From NCBI RefSeq assembly GCF_035222275.1, contig NC_085883.1, positions 2,170,001 to 2,234,000 of the forward strand: a stretch of DNA of 64,000 nucleotides, in the 5' to 3' direction. The translations under genes and the position numbers were made by a program. Source of the stretch: Podospora bellae-mahoneyi. Lineage: Eukaryota > Ascomycota > Sordariomycetes > Sordariales > Podosporaceae. The first letter of the stretch is position 1, and the number at the start of each line of letters is the position of its first letter. Shown in pieces: positions 44,062-56,832 of the stretch. The notes under the pieces are model-generated. The model had not been told where the DNA came from. It made no database searches and was given only the letters and a program-made list of their open reading frames with translations.

Positions 44062-45862
44062 CTATTCCCCATCATCCTTCCCAAGCAACACCAAATTCGC
44101 CACATTCATCACCGTAATAATCAACCAAACCAACACCCCAAACCCCGTGATCCACCAACTATTCCCCATCCTCACCACCCCCCCCTCCCTCTGCCCACCT
44201 CCCCTCCTCAAGAACCTCCTCAGCCGGCCCTTAACTCCCTCCTCCTCCTCCTCCTCCACCTCCCCAGCAACCTCCCCCCCCTCCCCCCCAAAATGCCCCC
44301 CAAACCTCGCCATCCCCGGCCTGACCATCATATACCTATCCCTCCCCGTAAAATAAATCAACGGCGCCGTAATAAAAGGCAAAACCACACTCAGCGCCAC
44401 CTGGCTCCCATTCAACGCAGCATCCAACCCCTCCCTCCCCACCGCCGCCGCGATGACAATACTAGGCACAACACTAATCCCCCTCGTCACCAACCTCCTC
44501 AACCAAGGCCTCATCCTCCACCTCAACGCCCCCTCGCTAACCATCTGCCCAGCTATAGTACAAACGATCCCGGCACTCACCCCCGAAAACAACAATGCCA
44601 ACGCAAAAACCGTCCCCGCCACCGGCGCGATGCTCCTAGACAACAAATCATGTATCCCAAACAAATCCGCATCCACCGCCTCCCCATACAACGCCGCCCC
44701 AGCCACAATCAAAATAGCGCTATTCACAAAAAGCGCAAAACTAAACAGTGCCAGCGCCAGCTCCGCAACAGAGTACTTCATCGAGTGTCGAATCGCCTCA
44801 AGGCTGGGTATATACCCCTTCAACCCATCCTCCTCTTCCCTTTCCCCCTCCCTCGTTGCCGGCACCAACCCCATCCTCTTGTCAAACTCCCACAACCTAG
44901 CCTGCACAACCCCACTCCCCAAATACAAACTATGCGGCATCACCGTCGCCCCCAAGATCCCACAAGCCTGATACATCGCCCTCCTCTCCACCAGCTCCCT
45001 TGACGGTACATACCCCCTGAACACCTCCCCCACCTCCACCCCCTTGACCATTCCCAACTGCAAACAAAAACACACCACCACCGCCACCACCAACCCCACG
45101 ACGAAATACTCAAACGTTCTCAGCCCCCTCATCCCCTTTTCCGGTGCGTACCAAATCAGTATAAGCAACACCTCTGTTATGCTAAGCGCACACCCCGCCA
45201 CGAGGGGAATCTGCGGAATCAATAAATTGATCGCTATAGCTGTCCCGATAACCTCGGCGATGTCGGTGGCAATGATTGCGCCTTCGGCGAGGAGGTAGAG
45301 GGGTATGTTTAACCACCACGGCAAAAAGGCCCGGCAGGCCTCGGCTAGGTTGAGGCCGGAGACGGTGCCGAGTTTGATGGAGAGGGCTTGGAGGAATATG
45401 GCAAAGATGTTGCTGAGCAAGACGATGAAGAGGAGCTTGAACTGGTAGGAGGAGCCGGCTGCGATGTCGGTTGCGTAGTTGCCTGGGTCGACTACATTCC
45501 GGGGTTGTTAACATGCTGATGAAACGGAAAGGGGGACGGGGCTTACTATAAGCAACAGCAACCATGAACCCTGGGCCGACAAACTTTGCAAAGGTAACAA
45601 CCGCTTTTTTGAGGTTGGACATTTTGGACTTGAAAGAGGAGGAGGTTGTTGTTATTGTTGTTGGTGGTGAGAGGGATGGCGGGGGCGCGGTGCAAAGGCG
45701 CTGGTGGAGGGAGCGGATTAGGGGTAGGGCGTCGCCTTCGGGGTTGGGGAGGGTCGTTTTGCTGGTGTTATTGGGGGTAGGGTCGTCTGCGGTGCTGATG
45801 ACTGGGGTAGAGACAGCCGGGCTTCCGCCTCCGGGGTCATCGGGAACGGCGGCGGTGGCCAT
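44062..45862 (-). CDS. Nramp family divalent metal transporter (SMF type)
   Basis: Two exons (45862-45547, 45491-44062) with a 55-nt intron give 581 residues. It imports Mn2+, Fe2+ or similar ions by proton symport. The Nramp metal-site motifs are intact: DPGN at 107-110 in TM1 and MPH at 290-292 in TM6 (GATVMPHSLYLGSG). Eleven or so membrane segments can be counted. An unusual acidic run (VEEEEEEG) lies in a loop between late segments, near residue 520. The hydrophilic N-terminus of about 85 residues is Thr/Pro-rich. Which of SMF1/2/3 it matches, and whether it acts in the plasma membrane, Golgi or vacuole, cannot be told from sequence alone. Confidence 0.9.
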
Positions 45863-46849
45863 TGTGGCCTATCTCTGTTCTGTGCGAGATTGCTGTCGTG
45901 GGATGATGGTTCGTGATGGCAGCTACTATCGTCCAAGTTCGTCGTCGGCGTTCGCGATGTCGCAGTCGACGATTGTACAGCGTCAAAGGCAGCAGACAAA
46001 AAGCGCACCTTCCTGATGTTCCAGTCAAAAAGATCACGAGAAGGGACGAAAATCAAGAGCAAGGCGGACACCCGCTCACCCAACCGCGGAGTTTTCCCCG
46101 AGCCACTCAACCCCCTCGCTATTTTCCCCAAACAGAGAAGGGACGACTGAGTACACTCGGATAGGTGTGCAACATGCGGCTCTCGCTCATCACACTTCCG
46201 GATTCGGAGCTAGAAGACGAAAGTCAAGCCTCCAACAGTCAGCCACAGCCACCAGATGGGGATCAAGAAACAAAATTGTCACCTGGGGAAGCCTCCAAAA
46301 TGATGCCGTCATGCCCCAAAGCTAACGATTTAGCAAACATGTCCAACTGCAGTGTCGTCAACAGGGTCCGTGTAGCGCAAACCTTGTGTCCTGTGATGCT
46401 GCTGTGTCCGAGGCCCTGCATATGTCGGACATTTACCGGCATAGAATGGTTGAGACAAAAAAGATATGGGCAAATAGATCATGTTCAATCTATCTGAATA
46501 TCTAACTTGTCTGGTTTGGTTTCGTTGGGCCAGTTGATGACCAGCGACATCGGGCCGGCCCTCCTCGTAGGTAAGTAACCCTCGGAATGGCCGGTCCTCT
46601 GTCGGGTGCTCCTGCACCACAACCACCATCGTTGAGGGGAGAGATCCCTTATCCATATCATTTCTGCCAAATAACCTGGCATTAAATAATTCCTGCTCGC
46701 TGGGCCGCAAGGGCCGTCTGCAAAATGCGTCATCAAAAGCGTCGAGAATGCAGACGGCGTGCCCTGCCGGCTGTCGGATCTGTTCCGAAGCCCAGCGCTT
46801 CTCCCGCGTCTAGTACACCTGGGCTGCTTCCGCCGTGGCAGCAGCAAGC
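45863..46849. other. Nramp promoter and methyltransferase 3' flank
   Basis: 987 bp without a supported gene. Short frames lack protein character. Confidence 0.4.
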
Positions 46850-47619
46850 TTAGAGCTCCTTCTTCTCCTCGTAGCCACCGGCCTTGGCCCTCTCGCGCTC
46901 GCGCTTGGCATAGATACCGGAGGTGAAGGGGTTCTCGAACTGGATGGCGATAATGTAGACGATGAGGACGTGGAGAGTCAGAAGGATACCGGCGGGCTTT
47001 CCGTAGAGCAGAGCGCTGCCGAGGAAACTCATGGTGGAACCGTAGTACATGGGGGCGCTGGTGATGTTGAAGGGGAAACCGGTGACCATCTTGTCCATCA
47101 GGATGCCAAAGTAGTCACCCAGGAAGGTGCCAGTGATGCCAAGCTGCCATGTCGAAGAGATTACCAAGATGTTTCCAAGAGCCAAGAGAGCGTAGGCAGC
47201 GTAGGTGACATTCTCGCCCTCGAGGGCGGGGTGCGATGGCTGGTCACGGAGGGCACGCTCGTAGAGGAAGTCGCGGACGAGGCCGAGAGAGAAGATGGTG
47301 GCGGCGAGAGCGTAGCATCCTTTTTGGGCGCTGCCAAAGGCACGAGTGATGAAGTGGTCACGGTACTCCTTGCGGGCAACGATGCTGTTCGGAGTTGAGC
47401 TGTTAGCAGCAGTCGGATGGCGTTGGATCCAAAGGGAGGAGAGAGCTCACTTCCAGAAGGTAGGGTTGAAGGCAATGGCAGCAGCAGAGACTATCGCAGC
47501 GGTCAGAGATGATTGTCCGGCATAGCTATTTGGCACAAGCGCATGAACATACTGAAGAAGCTGCGCTGGTTGAAGTCAACGTAGTTGACGAACTCGGTGA
47601 GAAGCTGAGGGATAGACAT
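46850..47619 (-). CDS. OPI3: Phospholipid N-methyltransferase, OPI3/PEM2 type
   Basis: Three exons (47619-47553, 47490-47451, 47384-46850) give 213 residues, the normal length for this family. It carries out the last two methylations from phosphatidyl-N-methylethanolamine to phosphatidylcholine in the ER membrane, using S-adenosylmethionine. Visible are a membrane-associated N-terminus (VDFNQRSFF, AIAFNPTFWN), RKEYRDHFITRAFG, several hydrophobic segments, TGTFLGDYFGIL, and the C-terminal catalytic-motif region with FNITSAPMYYGSTM and FENPFTSGIY. The second exon is only 40 nt. It is divergent from the spermidine-synthase-like gene, with 486 bp between them. Confidence 0.92.
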
Positions 47620-48105
47620 GATGGGCAGATCTGGCAGTGGTATTCTCAACAAGATGGAATTTGCAGAGGGAAAAGAACAAGTAAAAAGAAGCTTGTGATC
47701 ACGAGCGGCACAGATCACAGGTGGATGTGGATGGACACGGGCAGAAAGAAGCTAACCGGGCTGTCCCCGTTAAAAATTGTGTGATGCTGTTTGCTCCACA
47801 AAAACTTCTCAAAGCGTCATCGTCCCCCCCACACTCTTCCCCGCGGCAGGCAAACGCCCAAATGACAGGGGTAGCTACAGCGGTCCGACCCCGCTGTTCC
47901 CAACCTGGCGCGGCGGGACCAAGAGCTCCTTGATGTCGCATCTCAAAACCAACCACCAGCCAATCATTCCAAGTCTTGGACATAATGAGACCAGATTGCG
48001 CTTCACTCATCGATTGAACATCATGGAATAACCTCACTCGTTCTTTTTTCTCGTCTTGTCTTTGTTTACTGTCGTGCTTCGATGAGACCTTGATGACCAC
48101 AAGCC
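47620..48105. promoter_or_regulatory. Divergent promoter OPI3 / spermidine-synthase-like gene
   Basis: 486 bp shared by two divergently transcribed genes. No gene or clear box is recognised. Confidence 0.4.
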
Positions 48106-50034
48106 ATGGCGCCTAAACAACGTAAACCCACCCCAGGGTCCTCCTCAGCTTCGGGGTCCTCCCCCGCAAAAGCCATCCCCCATATCGACCCCAACAGTTC
48201 CTTCACCCCCGAATCTTTCGAGAAGGAACTCGAGTCTCTCGCTCAAAAAGCACAGTCTGAGACAACCTTGCATTACTTGACAGAGCAATCCATCATCTAT
48301 CTCAAATCAGCCGCCTTGCTCTCCCTCATTGCGTTGTACTCCACCGTCTCTCAGCTCAATCTCTCCCCAACTTACGGCTCCATTCCATCATCAAAATGGC
48401 ACTCCAAGCTTATCATGGCCGGGTGTTTCGCTGGTTGGTCAACTAACCTCACTCTCAACCGGGTCTTGCCGTTCAAGCCCGAGAAGCTATTGTCCCTGCT
48501 GGCCGTTTATGTCCCCATCGTCCAGTTCTTCTTGGGGAAGGTCAGCTCAACACTGACGGCACACTGGGGACCTTTGATCACGGAGGGACTGACGCTATTA
48601 CCACTGGTGACAATCAGTGCGGCTTGTGTGGCTACCTACCTCGAGGGTGCAGATTTGCCCGGGTTCTTGCCAAGTTGGATTCGGGACGCCTTGCCAGGAC
48701 TGGGCAGTTATGGGTTTTACAAGCTTTCAGAAAAGATTCTGGGCGGGTTGGCCGAGGAGCATATTGGACAGTCAGTGTTAAACACAAGAGTGGGCATGGA
48801 GCTGGCATTGGCCGGAAGCTATGCGGCTTTGGCGCCATCAAAGTTGCTGGTTTTTGCTTTGCCAGCCCTTTTGCATACTGCGCTGCTGAACACACATCTT
48901 CCTACTGGAAATGCGCTTGCTAACTTGAACAAGGGTTTGGAAAGCGTTGGTTATGTGGTTTTGGACAGGAAGGAGAGCTTGACGGGATACGTCTCGGTTG
49001 TGGACAGCCCGAAGGAGGGATACAGGGTCATGAGATGTGATCACTCTTTGTTGGGTGGTGAGTGGGTCAAGTTCTTGAACCAGGGACAGTTCAAGGGCAA
49101 CCAGGTTGCTGAGCCTATTTATGGTGTTTTTGCCATGCTCGAGGCAGTGAGATTGGTCAAGACCCCTCAGAAGATCAAGGATCATGAGGCGAAAGCTCTC
49201 GTCATGTAAGTGATGTTGCTGTCTGTGGCTCCATGGACGGTGGAAAGCTAACATTCATCAGCGGTCTCGGCATCGGCACCACCCCCGCTGCTCTTGTGGC
49301 ACATGGCATCGACACCACTGTCGTCGAAATCGATCCTGTGGTGCACGAATTTGCCCTCGAATATTTCCAGCTCCCCAAGAACCATACCGCTGTCATTGAG
49401 GATGCGGTCACTTACACCTCCCGTCTGGCAGCTGACGAAAAAGGGCAGCGCTTCGATTACATCGTCCATGACGTCTTCACCGGTGGCGCTGAACCCATTC
49501 CCCTCTTTACTCTCGAGTTCCTCCAGAACCTGAACGCGCTGCTCAAGCCAAACGGAGTCATTGCCATCGTACGTAACACATTCTTATTTTACTCTTGCTA
49601 ACTTGCTAACACCATGGCAGAACTACGCCGGAGACTTCGCCCTCCCCCCACCCCGCATCGTCACCAACACTATCCGCTCTGTCTTCCCCGCTTGCCGTGC
49701 CTTCCGTGAGCACCCGCGCGACATGGAGGATTTCACCAAGAACCAGAGGGACTTCACCAACATGGTCATGTTCTGCACCAAGGATCCTTCTGGAGAAGTC
49801 AAGTTCAGGCATCCTAACAACAGAGACCTGCTAAACAGCCCGTCGAGACAAGCGTTCTTGTATCCTCAGCATGAAGTCAAAGAGGAGGACTTTGTCAAGG
49901 CTGAGGGAGAGGCTGAGGGAGTGTTGAGGGCGAATGATACCGAGAGATTGGTCAAGTGGCATGAAAGCAGTGCCATGGGGCACTGGGGCATTATGAGAAC
50001 TGTGTTGCCGGATGCGGTTTGGGAGGAGTGGTGA
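48106..50034 (+). CDS. Membrane-anchored spermidine-synthase-like protein
   Basis: Three exons (48106-49205, 49262-49568, 49621-50034) give 606 residues. The N-terminal half (about 60-270) contains several hydrophobic segments such as SAALLSLIALYSTV, LLSLLAVYVPIVQFFLG and GPLITEGLTLLPLVTISAA. The C-terminal half is a Rossmann methyltransferase-like fold of the spermidine/spermine synthase family: VIGLGIGTTPAALVAHG (SAM/dcSAM loop), VVEIDPVVHEFAL with the acidic end of strand 2, FDYIVHDVFTGG in place of the catalytic DSSDP-like loop, and LKPNGVIAINYAG. The catalytic Asp-Ser-Asp arrangement of true aminopropyltransferases is replaced, so the substrate is uncertain. Exon joins restore continuous family sequence. 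Confidence 0.85.
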
Positions 50035-51599
50035 GTGTTGGTCGAGGATATTTGTTGTAAATTCTGTGTAAAAGGGATTTGGGGAGGTAATTTCTGTTTT
50101 GTCACCGTGCTGGCTTTGGATGTTGTGCGTTTGGTCAGTTTGGCGAAGCTGAACTGAGGGGCGTTGGGGCGTTCTTCGTTTGTTGGGTATGTAACTATTG
50201 GAACATTGTTGGATATCGTCGGGTTGAGCAATCCTTTCATGCTTGTCTATGATTCCCCAACGTCTTGCCAGCGGACTGAAAGATCAGCTAGCTCGCTTTG
50301 CAGCTGCTTCTCTCCTGGTCAGGAGCTATGTGGTCCCGTGTCGCCAAACTCACTACTGTTTCTCCCAGCCAGCAGCTCAGTTTCCACCTGACAAAGAGGT
50401 TTCTATCAAAGCGCCATCATTCTGCCAATTGCAGCTCACCACAAACGCTGCCACCAAACAAGTTCCAATGCCAAACTCTCATGGCACACCGTACGCTTTC
50501 ACCCTGTTGCCAGCAATCAATCAACGCTTGTTAGGAAGTGGTGACGTAAAGCAGACACCGCCTGGGCCCCCGGTAAAGAGCATATAATCCCCCAGCTGCC
50601 CCCGCTCAATCCATCCATCCACTGCATCCTGAACAGAGTTGGCCAAATCAGATACCCTTCTCATCCCCTCGATTTATCGACCAATTGATTATGCTGGCTC
50701 GAAGTTTTAGATAAATTCACATCTCAACAACACAGACATCTACCTCATCCACCAGATCCCACCTCACCTTGCCTAGCCACCTCACCTCACCTTCCACCCA
50801 ACAACAATTCACCTTACACGACTGGACCCCGAGCATCCGTCAATCAGCAAAGGAGAATAGGCCAAGGAGGAACTAGGGACAGGAGTTCAATTAGGGTGTG
50901 TAAACCGAATGGTGCGTTACTAACCTACAAACTTTGCTAACTTGCCTGGAATGTGTCAGAGCTCTGGTATGGAGTTGGTCTGAGAGCCAGGAGGCTATCA
51001 TATCATCCTTCACCTCGGCTAGACTTTATCCAGTGCAGCAGGCTCAGGATGAGGCGTCACCTAGCAGCCACAATACCGATCCAAATCCAAGGCCATATAC
51101 CTAGCCCGTCAGCTCTGCATTTGAGTACCAGTATGTGATTCTAGCAGAGTTGTGATGAGCGCGTTAGTTGTGGTGGTTGGGGGGCTAATAATGGGTTAGG
51201 GCGGGATGACTGGACGAATACGTACTGGCTAATGGAATGCGCCTTCGGAGCAACGCTGTGCACATCGTTGTTGGTCCTTGGCTTGAGCTATCAGACATCT
51301 TACCAACTAAACAAGCACACCGCATTCGACATCTTCAGAATTGCAGCTCCGTCCGCAAAATTCAGGCCGCCTTTGTCTGCGTTCAACCTACCAACCAGCG
51401 TATTTGACGCCACAGTTAGCACCAAACGAAGTATGGCTACCTGTATATATTGATCTTCTTCATTTTTGTTCCACCTACTTACTCGCCAACAGAAGAGGTC
51501 TTGCTATACAGGATCGTCTCCACTGCAGAATAATGCCGCACGAGTGTCTACTCCGACGACTCTGAATCTGGCAGACTTAGCCTTTACCAGGACCAGCCT
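50035..51599. other. Start of gene-poor region; no gene seen
   Basis: About 1.6 kb without a supportable gene. The first part is the 3' flank of the spermidine-synthase-like gene. Later sequence is richer in A+T and in CTACC repeats than the left half of the window. Confidence 0.4.
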
Positions 51600-51790
51600 C
51601 CCTCCAGTCTCTGAATCATACACCATACACCTGTATCGTTTCAAGCGCGGTCGTGATGACTACGAAAGAAACCTCCGACAACTTGCAATTCTCATGACGA
51701 CTATCTCGTCACTGGGCAAGCCCAACGGCACCACTTTTGCTTCTCGGGGATTTCACAACTTACCTTATTTCACCATCAACACACATCAGT
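51600..51790 (+). pseudogene. Copy A of an unrecognised small-protein family, strongly diverged
   Basis: The frame reads HLYRFKRGRDDYERNLRQL followed by AILMTTISSLGKPNGTTF. It aligns closely, at DNA level too, with copy B (HLRRCQCDRDECERNLRRL, then AILMMTISSLHKPNGSTV). All three Cys of the family's CxC...C motif are replaced (TGC to TTC, TGT to CGC, TGT to TAC), and the C-terminal half (GRPVxW onwards) is not recognisable. It is probably a decayed copy. Family function is unknown. Confidence 0.6.
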
Positions 51791-54700
51791 GCCTATGTAG
51801 AACCCCCTTTTCCCTATGTCAAATGGTATTCGCACTCTGACGGTCTCCAGTAACCACCAACATCCATACCGTCTTACCTTATCTTTCCTACCATACAAGC
51901 CAACCGCTTCCACCGATGCCACCTCTGCGGATATCCTCCACCAAGCACCGAGTGTTCAACTTTTCCCAGCACCAAGATCTGCTTCAGGATGTCAGGTAAC
52001 TACTTGAAACAGAACCATCGGGAGATGTCGTTCCCCTGGTTGAATGGGTCAACCTCTGGTCGGCAAGACATCGTCTTACCAAGAACCAGGAAGAAGTTGT
52101 ATTTCTTGTTGAGTCTGGGGCCCATTACATGCGGGGGAGGCTTTTCTTTCCCATTCATTTATTCCTATCTACCTTCCCTTAGTTGCAGTGCCGCTTGCCT
52201 TCAAAGAAAGAACCGGTAACAAGAGCCCGATACACAGGCTGTACGATGCACTCTGTCAGGATATGCTCCCAGGCTCAACAGGACCCTTTGGCGGAACTTT
52301 TCCAGAGTCGTGGCAACTAATTTACCAACTACGTGTTTTATCGAGACACATTTCCGACAGAGGAGCTGATGGCCAAAAGACTTCCTCTGACACGGACCTG
52401 GGGACTGATGGATAATGAGATTCTTGTTCAGTTCCGGATTCTTTTATACTTATCCTGATTTCATTTCACTTGCCTCGTTGGAGCACACTTTACTTTTGTC
52501 TTCACCCTACCTACCTACACAAAGGCATACCTGGCCGCCACATACGTGATCATGCCCAACCTGTCAGGCCCCGCCACTTGGAACCGAAACACGAACCTGA
52601 CCTACACCTACCTACCTGCAATTATAGCCTCCGCAGTGCCGTCGCACTGAGCGTGGAAGGACAAAGTGGAACCAACACGGCTACGGGCACGTAAACCCCA
52701 TCCAAGAACAAACACATACTGGTAACCATGCCAGATTTGGATGAGCTTTCTCTGTGCTTCAGCCTACCCATGGACATTAAGCAGTCTGGGTCTCATAACT
52801 ACCTATTCTTGGACACCGAGTTCAAGATTCAAGGCGCGGGCCGCAGAACCACCTACCTGGCCTTTCCATACCTACCCTGGGCATGAAGCAAAGTGTCTAC
52901 GTGGAAAGTCTGAGAAACCTTTCCGACGTCCGAGTTGCTGTCATATCTTGGCAGCTCCTAGTACGTGAAGCTTTTTTGGTCGCGCGAGTTCACTTTCGTA
53001 CTGACTTGAAATAGGGCAAGATCCTTGATGCGCACCGCCGACTGGAATCATAACCAAGAGTGCTGGTTGACACAGTGACAAGAACGACATACGTACCTAC
53101 CTATGTGGGGGGCACCTGCAAGGCCCACCTTTCACCAGACACCACACCTGGTGTTTGCTTTAAGGCTGTTTTCCTGTTTACCTTTTACACTCAGAACTCT
53201 AACTAAGAACAACTCTGTAATACCAATTTTGTTGATCAATTTCTTGCTTTCCTGACCTCACTTTCGCCGGCAACGACTTTCCTAGGCCGTTGCCCAACAA
53301 CCTAGTTCTTGCTCTGGAGTCTTGGGCAAAGGTCAGAAAGCCGAGGTAGTGCACTACTACTTTGAGGTAGTCCATCCACCCATTTACATCTTATTTTGGA
53401 TAGCAGTTGGTTGCAAGTCTCGATGAGGACAGTGAAGTCAGCAGCTTGTGGACGCAGCTCCTGCAGCAAGTTGTCGGCAGTCATCAGGTCATTGGCGCTG
53501 GCAAGCTCATTACAACCCCATGTCGCAGGGCCAACATGGATTGATTACAGATATTTGGACACATTTTACTGCTTGGTGTGCTACCTGGGATGCCACGATT
53601 CCCGCTGAATGTCGTATTTTGGGTTTGTTTTTAACACTTGTAAGTTTTCTGTTGGCTGTGCCAAGTCAATGTTGACATTGCCCCTTATTTCCCCTGAGTG
53701 CCAAGGCGTTAATGGTTGGGTTAGGTTACTGTACGAGACAGCGAGGGTGATAGAAGGAATGTTTTGAAATCATTGGGATCAGGGTTTTGTCTATTAAGCG
53801 AAAGGTTAAGAGGAAGGAAGCAGAATATTTCGAGTCAGATTACTCTTTAAACCAAGAGAAGGATTTAAATAAATTTTTGTTTCTTTAGAAGGAAGTTTAA
53901 GAACTTCAAGGTGATCATCCAAGCTCTCTTCGTCATTGCCCTCGTCAGCATTAAGATCCGGCCGTTATCAATGGGATTGTTGCCATCAACTATCATTCTC
54001 TTCCTTTTCATAAAGATTCCAGCATTGTGGACAGGGTGTCCAATGGCACATATCGTTCACAGCTCGTCGCCAGAAAAATCACTATTTCGTCTGAACCTAC
54101 CTCGGGGCTCAATAGGTGCGGGAAGGAAGGAGCAACAAATCTTCTGCGCCTACCCACGCTGGAGGCCAACGGAGCAGCGAGACGAGACGAATTTGAGTCG
54201 GGTGACTTGGGGATGTTGAATTTCAGCATGTGCATGTATATAATCTGGTTACCCCGATGGACATTACGATCCTGAATAAAAAGCCTCAGTAGTCTCTTGA
54301 ATGCCTTGGGAAGGCATGCAATGGGAACTCCGTTGGGTCAAATGCTGGCCGAAGTGGCCTCAGGGATTTCGGCCTGGTCAAAAGACTAGATTTCAAAAGA
54401 AATGGGTGCAGGGCGCGAAATCTAAAGGCCACGCAACCAGGTTTCACAGTACGGGCAGCCCGACGGCTTTTCTTTCATCCCAGCAAGCAATTTGAAAATT
54501 TGCATATCGTCGCCTTTTTTTTTATTTTGCTGCACCTCTAAAGGTCTAGTCCTTACAGTTCTTATTGACCTTATATACTATCTACGCGCATAATAATGGG
54601 GTATATTAACACAGTGAAGCAGCTCGTTATAGAGGCGATTGTGCTCCATACCTACCTGGCTTACCTCTATGTAACCTGACAACTGTTTCTGGCCTCAGTC

Positions 54701-54929
54701 CCAAGTTCGATTGCCGTTCCCTTACCCCACGGCACCTCCCCACGTCACTCTATGGTCATGATCCAAACCGCATATCTCATCCCCTTCTCACACTGAATCG
54801 TGTCGAAGGAAGATTGTCGTATTCGACTCCAGATGGGAAATCCAAGGGGCCAAGGCAAGACGAAAATCATTGTACCCTCTCTCCTCCCTGGTACACGACG
54901 AGGTTGAATCGACACTCGCGCCCCATACC
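51791..54929. other. Decayed, gene-poor stretch
   Basis: No gene supported. CTAC/ACCT tandem motifs recur (about 52503-52518, 52600-52616, 53090-53102), and AT-rich blocks lie at 53800-53900 and 54500-54620. A minus-strand fragment at 53484-53390 reads LLQELRPQAADFTVLIETC and could be a relic of a coding exon, but nothing around it supports a gene. Confidence 0.35.
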
Positions 54930-54995
54930 GTGGATCAAGGACCGGGAGACAGGCCCAGGAGGTCGTTAGACGATTCTCACAAGGTGTGAAGGTAC
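54930..54995 (+). pseudogene. Possible relic of the small-protein family, C-terminal piece only
   Basis: The DNA resembles the family's WIKDWDTG block: the frame reads PWIKDRETG. A second frame just after reads RSLDDSHK, resembling RCLMDDLWDK. About 21 of 26 bases match copy B over the first block. The match is short and could be chance. Confidence 0.3.
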
Positions 54996-56030
54996 CGGTA
55001 AGCTTGGATGCTTTTGTTTTAGCTGGCCGATTGCTTGGACATGAGAATCGACGTAGTTGATAGAGCGATCCTACTAGACAAGGTCATTGAGAAACCAAGA
55101 GTCGTCGAGGATGTCACTTTGACAATGAAGAAGGACATATACAAAAGGATGACTGCAATAGAGGTAAGCTGCTTGATAGTAGCCTTGAGTATCCAGATAG
55201 GCATGTGTTGCACAAGTCCTCGGACCTTCAATTATGCATGGTATATTTGCGGCTTAAAGCTAACTTCTAGAATAAGTCTGAGCCTTGGTGGGGGGCTGTC
55301 TGCTGCATTCGTGTGACGTCTTAACTCTGGTCTATGAAATTAGATCTTGAGCACCCTCTATCAATGTGTTGACACAGGGAAACATACTCCAGGTAGAAAT
55401 AGGATGGGGAGGTATAGGTATATGTCTATGAGCTCCTTTCTCAAATATACTAGATCCTTCTTACTTGGGAAGGTACCTGTATCTCAGTTGTGAGACTCCC
55501 GGACGAAGTTTTGTTAGTGCAAAGCAAACTTATTGCCAGCGAGAGTTTATATCTCTATTCCTTCAAAACTACCACCAAAGTTCAATAACCACAAGGTAAG
55601 CAAGCTATTGATGCAGCGGATTGTGAAGTAAACTGACAGTAATATCAAAGGAAGAGCGACTTAACATCAGAACAGCAAGTACATCACCTCTCTTTTGAAG
55701 ATACCCACAAACCACTGCCACCTGATATTAGTTTTGGCGGCGTTCTTGGCTTTGGTTTCAACTTGCGTCCAATGTATCTAGTCTGAACTGCTTGTTATCG
55801 CAACAGGCATATAAATAGGTATTCAAGGGAATGGATCCTATTTTGGGTCCGATGTCAAGTGAATTTTGTCCTGCGGGCTTGCTCCTGTCCCCACAATTCC
55901 CTCCGTCCAGCAGTGCTCTTGAGCAGCTCTTATCCCCTTCTGTCCGTTTCCTCGCGACTGTCACCAAGACCTCCAACCACGCAAAGAAAACTCCAATTCG
56001 ACTACACACAAATACAGATTTCATCACAAC
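54996..56030. other. No gene seen
   Basis: About 1 kb of AT-rich intergenic sequence before copy B. Short frames without recognisable features. Confidence 0.35.
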
Positions 56031-56297
56031 ATGGCCTTAACTACCGACAACCCCACGCACCTGCGCCGCTGCCAGTGTGACCGTGATGAGTGTGAAAGAA
56101 ATCTGCGACGCCTTGCGATACTAATGATGACGATTTCATCACTTCATAAGCCTAATGGCTCTACCGTCACTCTCCCCAGTTTTTCCACGCGCGACTGGCT
56201 ACACATCGGATGACCCGTCCGTTGGATCAAGGACTGGGACACTGGGGTGATTCGCAGACGATGTCTGATGGACGACCTCTGGGATAAGCAGGAGTGA
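56031..56297 (+). pseudogene. Copy B of the small cysteine-motif protein family
   Basis: From ATG 56031 the frame encodes 60 residues containing RCQCDRDECERNLRRL, KPNGSTVTLPSF and RDWLHIG. A TGA at 56211-56213 then interrupts it. The same frame continues beyond the stop with PVRWIKDWDTGVIRRR and CLMDDLWDKQE to TGA 56295-56297. Copies C and D have an Arg codon at the place of the TGA, so a single C-to-T change explains the break. Three Cys near the N-terminus plus one Cys before LMDD and a His could bind a metal, which is inference. No homologue is recognised. Confidence 0.65.
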
Positions 56298-56832
56298 ATT
56301 CGGACCTCTGGTAAGTCAACATCATCAGAAACTATCGGTTGAGGGCCGAGTATCAGAGGCTAGTGACGAATGATCAGATTATTTTCCATTTGGGTTATTC
56401 GGAGCGGCGGCAACGCGAAGTTGCGGATATTAAGCCACCAAAAGTGTCACCAAATCATTTTCTACGTACGTATCGCCTCAATTTAATAAGCAATTAAACT
56501 TTCATTGAGCATATTTCCTAACCATAATATGTAGAATTGAACTACCACGCTGAATCAACTGCATAGAGGCATGAGCTTCAGGTTGTTTTCAAAAAGGAGC
56601 TCGAGGAGGAGTCTGGGAGTTGAGAGCAAGAGAGCATTTGATAACAGCACCCAGCATGTTGTATTTTCCATTTTGCGAAATTTGTATTGTAGAATGAGTG
56701 TGCGACATTGCCTACCTACCTTACACCGGCCTTGCATTTCATAACTACATCAACCCGCCAACAGTCCCCTGTTTCTTCTATTTTGCCCTCTCCGTAAGGT
56801 ACGCACAATCCTAAAAGTGCGGTCTGCTCGAC

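Noticed and set aside
53390-53484. Minus-strand fragment reading LLQELRPQAADFTVLIETC
   Set aside because: Looks protein-like but is isolated. No splice-compatible neighbours or recognisable domain, so it is mentioned only as a possible relic.
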